The notes under the pieces were generated by a model. It did no database searches and was not told where the DNA came from. It was given only the letters and a program-made list of their open reading frames with translations. This document shows positions 11,760 to 19,210 of a stretch of DNA of 64,000 nucleotides, piece by piece. The stretch is from contig CM020513.1 of the NCBI GenBank assembly GCA_009823395.1, positions 11,245,501 through 11,309,500 on the forward strand. The letters run 5' to 3'. The stretch is from Thamnaconus septentrionalis (lineage: Eukaryota > Chordata > Actinopteri > Tetraodontiformes > Monacanthidae). Made by a program: the position numbers and the translations under genes. Numbering within the stretch: the stretch's first letter is position 1; each line of letters begins with the position of its first letter.

Positions 11760-13874
11760 CATGAGAGGGAGAGTGGTTTTTGAAAAGTTGTTTGACATCG
11801 CAGGACACGTCCAGAGGATTTCCACAGGGCGGAGTAGTGAGACACGTTCTCCCTGATCTTGGGCTCCTCTACACAGTCCAGACACGTTGTTGTGTTTTTC
11901 CTCTTTCGTCTCACATCATCTTATCGAGACGTCCCCCCCCGTCCACGGGAATTACAGGATGAACATCTCCGGAGCCACGATCCTAATGGTGAAATTCTCA
12001 GTCGTGGCTGAACAATCTTTCCAATCGATCGTTCTTCCTTGCGCCCTGACAGCGGACGTGGACGGCCAACGTTCTCTCATGAACTGCCGAGCGGGAGACT
12101 CCAGGTCTCCGTCGACCTGCTGGGCTCCAAATGAGGAGACGCGTAGTGCCGCAGCTCTACTGCCGCGACGCCTCCACTTCCTCCCCCTCCCGCCCCCTGT
12201 TTTCCGTGAGCGGAAGGCGGCGTTTGAGAGTCCCAGCTGATCTGCGACGCCAGCTAATGAGCTCGGTGGCGCCGCGCAGCACGGCTGGAAAAATTGAAGC
12301 ACCGAGCGAGGGGAGGACGTGCAAATTGGGGCGATCTCCCCCGGCGCCGGGCCCGGACAAAGGATTCATTGCGGATTTTATTTACCACACAGGTCTGCCA
12401 GTATCAAGTCGGGGGGGCTGACGAGGGCAGGAAGGTGCGCATGGCAATTTGTAAAGTGCTTCGGAAGCGGCGACGCATCGTATTTCATTTTAGTGCCATA
12501 ATGCAATTTTAATGTTTGACTAATGATGATTCGGAGGCCATAATTTATAGTTGGTGTAACCCACTGGCCATTGATTAACGGTGCCCCTCATACCGTGATT
12601 ACAGGCTGAATGGAATGCTGCCCGGCAGTCCGACTCCGTCCAGAAACTAATGCAAAGGCTGTCTGCTCGCAGCCGGCTGATGGATTTAAGTGCATGCGAC
12701 AGCCTGGCACTCGACTTGATTTCGTCATCCCTGAGAGCCGCCTGAACCCTCTTCCATTTCCCCCCGTCCTTGTTTCACACCTGGCAGAGAAAATAGCTTT
12801 CAGCTGCATCTCACAGGGAAGGAGAAAAACGACAGCGCATACTTTTTTTTTCTTTTTTTTTTTACTACTATTTGATAAAATGATTCGAGTCTTCCTGGTT
12901 GCGACTCAAAGTTCGGTGCGAGAGGAGCGGAGAGGAATCACTCGGATGACTTGGAACGAGTTCCTTTTGGAAAGAGAGACATCTCACGTTTGAAATACTC
13001 AATTTGCAACTCATTAGAAGAGGAGCCGCATCTAAAATTCAGTTTATTGGACTTGTAAAATCTTTTCGCTGTGTGCAGAAACTTAATGACATCCGGAGTG
13101 GGAAGTGGCGCGTTGATAAGCAAGCGAATCTGCTCTTCCTTCCTGCCTTCAGAACCTCTTCCTGCTCTTAACAGCAAACAGCACCGGACGGACACTGCTC
13201 AACCCTAGCGATGACGCAACTAGCTAAACCGCTAGCGTGAACGGAAGTTTGAGGGAAAATGACACAATACGCATGAAAGTGGCACGTCTTCAAAGAGCGC
13301 CGGTTCTGTTGCGTCCCAGTTAGTTGAGTGGACATTCAGCGCACACAACTGAACGCCAGTTTGCAAATCTTCTGACATGTTGCTGTGAAACTGTTCCATA
13401 CAAAAAAAAAAAAAAAAAAAACGACAAGCACCTACTTACTTAATATCCACCTCATATCCCGCCGCCACTTCGTCTTTGTAGCGGCACCACAAGGGTACAT
13501 TTAAAAGCCGCTGCGTCAAATTCACTGATTGAATCGATAGGCTGTGTAATCCGCGCCGCCGCCGACCAAATGGTGGGTAAATCCTGCGTCAATCCCCGAG
13601 GCGAGCCCGGGAATTCATGAATGTAAAACACATTTGTTGGTGTTGTTGTTTTTTCTCGCCCCCAACCCACCACTACCCCTTCCCCACCCCACGCAAGTAA
13701 CCAAGCTGGGCCTTTGATGCGAATGGAGCTCCTCTGCTTGTAGGACAAGACTGCTGAGCGAACACTTTTAGATATGAATATCACATGAGGCTCTGGCTTG
13801 GTGATGCGGCGCGGTAATGGCGCAGCTGGGCGCTTCCGTTCACTTTAAAAGGCGGGGGGAGGGGACCGAGGCTG

Positions 13875-13931
13875 CGTGGCGTGCGGCGTGGCGTGGCGTG
13901 GTGTGGCGTGGCGTGGCGTGGTGTGGCGTGG
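13875..13931. repeat. (GTGGC)n pentamer array
   Basis: About eleven pentamers GCGTG or GTGTG. The variant GTGTG recurs at a roughly 20-bp interval, giving a higher-order pattern. Confidence 0.93.
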
Positions 13932-14253
13932 TCACCAGAGGAGGCGGCAGCGGCGGCGGCGGCCAATTTAAAATCTTGAATGGAGAATCCCAACGCAAAC
14001 AACCGGCAGGCACTGAGGGTCAATCACCCGATCGGGTCGTCTACGGTCGAGCTCACGCACGGCCGCCGCCGCCGCGCTCGTGAGCTCCCCCTGCCCTACG
14101 AAGCCGCCCGGCGCAGCGGCTCGGGTGACTGTTGGCTGGAGGAGTCGCGCTCCCAATCCCGGGCCGGCGCTGCTCTAATCTGCCGACTCCCTCTCCAGCT
14201 CAGACTCTCCTAATCCCACGTAAGAAAGAGGAGCCAGATGGTGGTGAACAACT

Positions 14254-14320
14254 GCTGGGGGGGGCAGAGGGGGGTGAGGTGAGTGGGTGTAGTGGGGGTT
14301 GTGGAGGGGGATGGGGGGGT
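14254..14320 (+). repeat. G-rich tract (G-quadruplex-prone) in tspan9 intron
   Basis: At least six runs of three or more G within 67 bp. Confidence 0.82.
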
Positions 14321-14456
14321 GCAGCCCGAGGATGAGCTCACGCATGCGGGATGCCTGAGGTGCCTGCCGCTGTTTACCTTGTGCTTCGAGTTACTGCTGT
14401 AAGCCCGGCGGAGTGAATGGCCGCATGGGTGGTGAGCGCTCTGTCAAGGCTGGCCG

Positions 14457-14458
<2 letters not shown>

Positions 14459-14504
<46 letters not shown>
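14459..14504. repeat. (TG)n array in tspan9 intron
   Basis: About 22 TG units followed by a short GA/AGAG stretch to about 14525; reads (CA)n on the gene strand. Confidence 0.97.
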
Positions 14505-14511
<7 letters not shown>

Positions 14512-16163
14512 TAGAGCGAGAGAGACACTTTGGTTGCTCCTCCGTGTGTGTGTGTACAGAAGGAGGAGACCCCTGCTGTATCTGATGCACTGCTGCTGCT
14601 GCTGCTTCTCGCTGTGTCCTGTTCTACCGTCGGTTCTCCTGTGAGATGTAAAAATCTGGACTCAGCCCCGCGGCGGCGATGGCGATGGCGGCAGCAGCGC
14701 CATCGCTCCCTGTCACTCCTGCAGTTCCACAGGACTGGGGAAGCAGCGTCCCTGGAGTGCGGAGCCACAGAGCGCCGCCTCTTTAGCCTTGGTTAGAGCT
14801 CAACCACCCAACATCAGGAGACCGGAGGGAGGAGACGAGGCCTTTGTAAACCCTCCGCCCCCTCCACGTGACCAGCTGTCATTAAAGACGATCAAATGGT
14901 GGAGATAAACAAGTGGAGGGTGTTCATTAAGTGAACATTACCCGTGTGGAAACTGGCAAATCATGGCGCAGCAGGGGGACGGTGCGCCTCCTGTGGGAGA
15001 GTGCGTTCGGCGTTAAAGGGCGCGGCCGTTTATGATGCATTTTTCCCCCCTCACCTCCGTCTGAGGCGCCCCGGCCTGCTTCTCCAAACCTGCTCAGCAG
15101 TCCAGTGGCAGGGCTTCACTGCCACGAAGAGCCAAACAACCGCCGCACACTGAGCCGGGAAGGAAGTCGGCCACATCGCCGGCTTGGGATAAATCCCCCT
15201 CCCCCAGAGTGCATCCCTGCAGATGATAAGCCCCTGCACCTCTGACCCCCGGGGCTGCAGGTCTGATGGCAGACCCAGGATCAGCCAAGCGGGCCGGCGC
15301 TGACATCAAGCCAACTAATGGGGGGGGTCTTTCCAGTAATGTGCGGCTTAATGGGGCTGCGAGGGGTGGCTTTCAATTCCTCTGCGTGGCCCCGTGGCCT
15401 CGATTAATTATCGGTTCGTTTAGAGGATGCTGTGAAAATAATAATGAAAAAAAAAAAAAGACTGATGAAGACGAAGACATAGTTACGCCTCTTCGTCTTT
15501 TTTATTTCTTACGTTATATTCACAAAAAAAGGGCCCGAGGCCGAATGAGCGAACGCTCTCTCTGCACGAGTCCGCTCTGGCGCATCAGCGTCCGCGTCGT
15601 CGACCAGCATCCAACTCGGCTCCCTTTATGACCTTTCCAGCAACCACAAGCATTTACATGAAGGCTTGGCGCTGCCCCCGCGGGCTGCCAGGGGCCACTG
15701 CGGGCTGAATAATGATACGGAGGTGGAAGCGGCGCACTTGATGGCGGTGGTGGTTCCATACAGGCGTTGCGGAGGGATGGCACTCACAGGCGTACGTGCG
15801 CGCGTTTCCAATGGCGCCCCCCCCACCCACCACCCCACCCCCAGGTCCACAGCTGGCCTCGGGTCCCTTAATGCCCGCTCTGTTGCCCCAGTTAGCCAGG
15901 GGCGGTGGGGCGGTGTCGGGGATGTTTTTACGCTTCACGCTTGGCCGCACCCACACAAAAGACTCGGCCTGGCAACCCGTTAAGCCCCCCCCCCGATTTC
16001 TTTAATCCTCTCTGTTTACGTTCAAACGGTGGCCCACGTTGCACCGATGCCCAGGATGCTCCGGCTCCTCCCCGGGGCGCTCAGGTATTAAGTGGAGGCA
16101 GCTGGGGACTGAGATGGAAGTGAGTGAATTGAGAGCAACCAAGACCCCCCCACCCCACGACCC

Positions 16164-16165
<2 letters not shown>

Positions 16166-16216
<51 letters not shown>
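16166..16216. repeat. (CA)n array 0.8 kb past the tspan9 donor
   Basis: About 25 CA units; reads (TG)n on the gene strand. Confidence 0.97.
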
Positions 16217-16218
<2 letters not shown>

Positions 16219-16420
16219 GCTTGTTAATGGTGTAATTACAAACGCTGATCCGTTGGAATCACACAGACTGTTCCCGGTGACCTGGCGTAATGCGCGCTTA
16301 ACACATTTCATCCCCGGAGTGGGACCAAATAATGAAGAGCATGAATCACATCGGCTCCATCAGAGGCAGACAAACTCATTTCAAGTCGGCTCCTCTCTCC
16401 GCTGTGTGCGTCCGACTGTG

Positions 16421-16423
<3 letters not shown>

Positions 16424-16472
<49 letters not shown>
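16424..16472. repeat. (CA)n array 0.5 kb past the tspan9 donor
   Basis: About 24 CA units, 207 bp from the preceding array and in the same orientation. Confidence 0.97.
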
Positions 16473-16476
<4 letters not shown>

Positions 16477-16992
16477 CTCGCGTGCCCACGCCAGGACTCC
16501 GACCCCCCACTCTGGTCGTGGCCTAACTTTTAAAAAAACGGGCGACCCTGCTGAACCCACCCACCCTCGCTACCCGCCACCCCCCCCGCCCCCCGGTGGT
16601 CTCACCGCACAGTCCTGCTCGACTTTGTCATGACAATCCAGGAATAGAGCACACACGCACGCACACGCAGCGAGCGAGCGAGCGCACGGCGCGCACAAAC
16701 AAAAAAACCTGATGTAACAATTGGAAACACATGATTGCGCTGACGAGCGTCACTTTGACGTTGCGCAGCCCCTGATTAACTTTTAAAAGACCCCCCACCC
16801 CACCAGCTCCCTCCTGCTGCTTATCACCGAGCCGAGCGTGTGCGTAATGACGAGCGCCAATATCGCCGGGGAGCCGTATCGCTGCGCCCGCTTCCCCCCC
16901 CGATTGAAAATCGGTGGGTCTGATGAGATCGGCGCTCAGGGGGGTGGGTGGAGAGAAGGGTGTGAAAAAAAGGAGAGAGAAAATGATGAGCC

Positions 16993-16998
16993 ACTTAC
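16993..16998 (-). other. tspan9: splice donor of tspan9 first coding exon
   Basis: On the minus strand the exon sequence CTTCTGG is followed by GTAAGT, a full consensus 5' splice site. It falls exactly where TSPAN9 homology stops: the next in-frame codons (Val-Ser-Gly-Ser) do not match tetraspanins. Confidence 0.9.
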
Positions 16999-17061
16999 CC
17001 AGAAGATGAGGTTGAAGACGAACATCATGTACTTCAGGCAGCAGAGGCAGCCCCGTGCCAT
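16999..17061 (-). CDS. tspan9: tetraspanin-9, first canonical coding exon (partial gene)
   Basis: The exon encodes 21 residues beginning MARGCLCCLKYMM and ending in ...LIFW. This is the cytosolic N-terminus and start of the first transmembrane segment of a tetraspanin. The juxtamembrane cysteines (residues 5, 7 and 8) are of the kind palmitoylated in this family. From memory the match to vertebrate TSPAN9 is near perfect, with Val for Leu at residue 15; human TSPAN4 differs at many of these positions. The ATG has a strong context (A at -3, G at +4). The exon ends after a TGG codon directly at a GTAAGT donor, so the second exon, expected to resume with the Gly/Cys-rich end of the first membrane segment, enters in phase 0. 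That exon is not found down to position 1. TSPAN9 proteins are four-pass membrane scaffolds of about 239 residues, so only about 9% of the canonical protein is here. A teleost tspan4 paralogue is the main alternative. Confidence 0.87.
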
Positions 17062-17394
17062 GTTGCACTTCTTGAATTCTAGGAGGAACACAAAGGATAG
17101 GTCCAGGTAAAAGACCACGTACTTGCTGCCCTTGGGCGAGCTGTACTTGCTCTTGTCCCCGGCTGCTGCGTCGGCGGCCGCCGCTCCAGCCGCCTGCTGC
17201 TGCTGCTGCCCCCCCTGCTGCTGCGCCTGCTGCGCGCCCTTGCGCGGCCCCGTGGAGCCGTAGAAGGCGCCGGCGGTGAAGCCGCGGCCGCCGAACGGGC
17301 GGCCAGACGTGGAGGCCTGGGCAAAGTCCGAGTCGCGGCTGTCGACGGAGGGGCTGCGGTGGATGGCTGACTCCTCACTGCTGGACTTCTCCAT
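17062..17394 (-). CDS. possible N-terminal extension or alternative first exon, in frame with tspan9
   Basis: This stretch gives 111 codons in the same frame as the tetraspanin start and with no stop. The first ATG (17392-17394) has A at -3 and G at +4. In order the product has a Ser-rich, acidic start (MEKSSSEESAIHRS), a Gly/Phe/Arg-rich middle, a Gln/Ala-rich low-complexity stretch (about residues 55-80), a Lys/Ser part and a short hydrophobic run just before MARG. Third positions are almost all G or C while second positions are not, which is the signature of a biased coding sequence rather than of merely GC-rich DNA. I recognise no domain. Against full-length use, a good splice acceptor (AG at 17079-17080) would remove all but 17 nt, and known TSPAN9 starts at MARG. 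It may be a true extension, a first exon spliced from a GTACGT donor near 17120, or 5' leader. The frame stays open further upstream to 17565, but that part is GA-repeat and His-run sequence and less credible. Confidence 0.4.
17079..17100 (-). other. tspan9: candidate splice acceptor 17 nt upstream of the tspan9 ATG
   Basis: The minus strand reads CTATCCTTTGTGTTCCTCCT then AG, a pyrimidine-rich tract followed by AG with no earlier AG in the tract. Its use would start the exon at 17078 and leave a 17-nt 5' leader before the canonical ATG, implying a separate upstream non-coding first exon. This competes with the in-frame extension reading. Confidence 0.6.
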
Positions 17395-17490
17395 ACTCTG
17401 CTGCTGCTGCCGGTGGTGATGGTGAGGGGCTCTCGGACGCGCAGTCGACCATAGTCTCAGAGGTGACGGGTGGTGAGGGGGGCAAGGCAA

Positions 17491-17491
17491 G

Positions 17492-17530
<39 letters not shown>
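17491..17530. repeat. (CT)n array near tspan9 5' end
   Basis: About 20 CT units with one TTT interruption; (GA)n on the gene strand. Confidence 0.95.
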
Positions 17531-17725
17531 GGGGACCCACAGCCAGCAGTGAGCTGAGACCTCACTTGGAAACCCGAGTCCGACCTCCTCAGATCCGAGG
17601 TGAGGAGGAGCGGTTCTCCTCACTGGGTGCCTCCGCTTGCTGTCCGGCTCCGCTAGTCCTGAAGTGACGGCGCAGGAGGCTCCTGGTCCAGAGCATTACA
17701 CTCCCACCCCAGCTCGTCCTGAAGC

Positions 17726-17802
17726 TGCTCGCTGCTGCTGCTGCTGCAACCAGGAACTTCTCCTCCTGCTGCTGCTGCTGCTCCTGCTGCTGCTCCTGCT
17801 GA
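17726..17802. repeat. (CTG)n array with CTC interruptions
   Basis: CTG units in three blocks broken by CAAC and CTC strings; (CAG)n on the gene strand. Confidence 0.93.
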
Positions 17803-17899
17803 GCCGACAACTTTTCCCCTCGGCCAGGCTGCTCCCCCTCTCCCTCGGCCGTGCTCCCTCTGCGCCCTCCGCTCGCCAAATGAGCTCCGGCTCCGCTCA

Positions 17900-17902
<3 letters not shown>

Positions 17903-17954
<52 letters not shown>
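17903..17954. repeat. (CT)n array near tspan9 5' end
   Basis: About 25 CT units; (GA)n on the gene strand. Confidence 0.97.
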
Positions 17955-17956
<2 letters not shown>

Positions 17957-17995
17957 CGCGCGCTCAAGCCTCTCGCTCGCCCCTGCGCTGCACCG

Positions 17996-18020
17996 CACTG
18001 CACTGCACTGCACTGCACTG
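17996..18020. repeat. (CACTG)n pentamer array
   Basis: Five CACTG units with one slightly altered, inside the promoter-like region; each unit contains GCACTG/CAGTGC. Confidence 0.9.
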
Positions 18021-18128
18021 GCCGCGCTCCGGCTCTCTCTCCTTCCCTCCCGATGGCAGCTCTCCCGCTGATGTGCTATTATCGGAAGACGCAACTCACA
18101 GGCATTCCCCCTCTGCCCTCGTCCCCAA

Positions 18129-18153
18129 CTCTCTCTCTCTCTCTCTCTCTCTC
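18129..18153. repeat. (CT)n array near tspan9 5' end
   Basis: About 12 CT units; a smaller run follows at 18472-18490. Confidence 0.95.
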
Positions 18154-18546
18154 GGCCCCTCCCCCCTGAGCAAGACAGCCAATGCAGGCGGCACCCAGAC
18201 CTGAGCTCCTCCTCCTTCTCCTCCTCTCTCCTCTCTCCCCCCGCTGTGTCTCTGATAAGCCCATCACCGCGTTGTTTGCAGGCGGCTATAAATGTTCGTC
18301 ATTTCTCGCTTTTGGCGCCGTCACGGCAGTCGTGAGGCCAAGGACGCGTTTAGGAATATCAAACGAAACAAAAAACACACAAAAAAACACAAAAAAAAAC
18401 AAAAAACAAAACTGAGGTGTCAACACAGCTGCAGACAAGCGGACGGCAGGCGCTTATTCATGCAAAGAGCTCTCTCTCTCTCTCTCTCCCCCTGTCAGCC
18501 ACCGGCGATAAGGCGGAGGAGACGCCTTCGGTTCTCACACACATGC

Positions 18547-18575
18547 CAGCAGCAGCAGCAGCAGCAGCAGCAGCT
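18547..18575. repeat. (CAG)n array
   Basis: Nine uninterrupted CAG units. Confidence 0.95.
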
Positions 18576-18851
18576 TTAATTTGTACTCTGTGATTATTGT
18601 ACTTATCAGCAGTGCCGTAAATAACTGGAGCTACTGCACATTCACGTGTTTTTTTTTTTTTTTAATGAATGTGTGAACATGACGACTGGCAGCCCGGCAA
18701 TTGGAAGCATCACTTTGATGGCCACGTTCCCAGAGAGGGGAGGAAACAAACTGGGAATGTCAAGCGGTTGGGAATCAAAGGAGTCGCTGCACTAATCAAC
18801 GCCTCCTGACTCAGTATGAACGTTGTTACGCCACCACTACCCTCCCCCCCA

Positions 18852-18885
18852 ACACACACACACACACACACACACCCACACAGAC
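18852..18885. repeat. (CA)n array, slightly impure
   Basis: CA repeat with one CC interruption near its right end. Confidence 0.93.
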
Positions 18886-19150
18886 AAATATCAAATGAGA
18901 AAAACAAAAAACAAAACTGAAAGCTACTGAAACTGCCAGCGTCAATTCTCTTCAGGAGCGCCGTGATAAGACCACCTCTCTGCTTCTTCACCGTGGCTGC
19001 GCTGCAGGGCAGGGGGTCAGTTTCCGGGCAGATGGGGGGAGAGTTTCGACAGAACGGACTTAAAGGTAAATCCACTAAGACGTCAACCGAGCATACAAGC
19101 AAATCCAATCCTTCAGAGTTTTGCAGTCTGAGTGCGGAAGGCAGGACGGA

Positions 19151-19210
19151 GGGTGTGGGGGTGGGGGTCGGGGGGTGAGGGAGTGGGGGGGTGGGGGCGT
19201 GGGGGGTTGG
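19151..19210 (+). repeat. G-rich tract (G-quadruplex-prone)
   Basis: Eight G runs of three or more within 60 bp, spaced by one to five bases. See findings. Confidence 0.85.

Larger units (their letters stand above)
1..16998 (-). other. tspan9: tspan9 first coding intron, 5' portion (continues past the window)
   Basis: This is everything downstream of the donor on the gene strand. I found no sequence for the expected second exon (the GCLGAIKENK region of tetraspanins) or any other exon, so the intron is longer than 17 kb. The content is mixed. CpG-dense patches lie near 2820-3190, 4730-4900, 6280-6680, 8080-8480 and 13790-14220. There are many poly-A and poly-T runs, microsatellites listed separately, and two transposon remnants (6948-7145 and 11245-11759). 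One long unassigned open frame (1335-2252, minus) is treated as a finding. Large first introns with regulatory elements are usual for this gene, but no individual enhancer can be named from sequence alone. Confidence 0.75.
17100..18300 (-). promoter_or_regulatory. GC/CpG-rich, repeat-studded promoter-like region upstream of tspan9 exon
   Basis: This is one of the most CpG-rich stretches of the window and lies immediately 5' of the first coding exon on the gene strand. It carries (CT)n arrays at 17491-17530, 17903-17954 and 18129-18153, (CTG)n at 17726-17802, and a CACTG pentamer array at 17996-18020. On the transcribed strand the CT arrays read as (GA)n. The only TATA-like string (18286-18294) faces the plus strand, so a TATA-less CpG promoter on the minus strand is the natural reading. 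No transcription start can be fixed. Confidence 0.45.

Noticed and set aside
14530..14796. Open frame with a leucine run resembling a signal peptide (DALLLLLLLAVSC)
   Set aside because: The Leu run is a frame of a CTG repeat and the start lies in a GT-repeat region; the rest has no recognisable domain.
17395..17565. Further upstream continuation of the tspan9 frame to an ATG at 17565
   Set aside because: It consists mainly of (GA)n-encoded Glu-Arg runs and His/Gln runs and lacks the codon bias seen from 17394 on.
18286..18294. CTATAAATG considered as a TATA box
   Set aside because: It faces the plus strand, away from tspan9, and no plus-strand gene follows.
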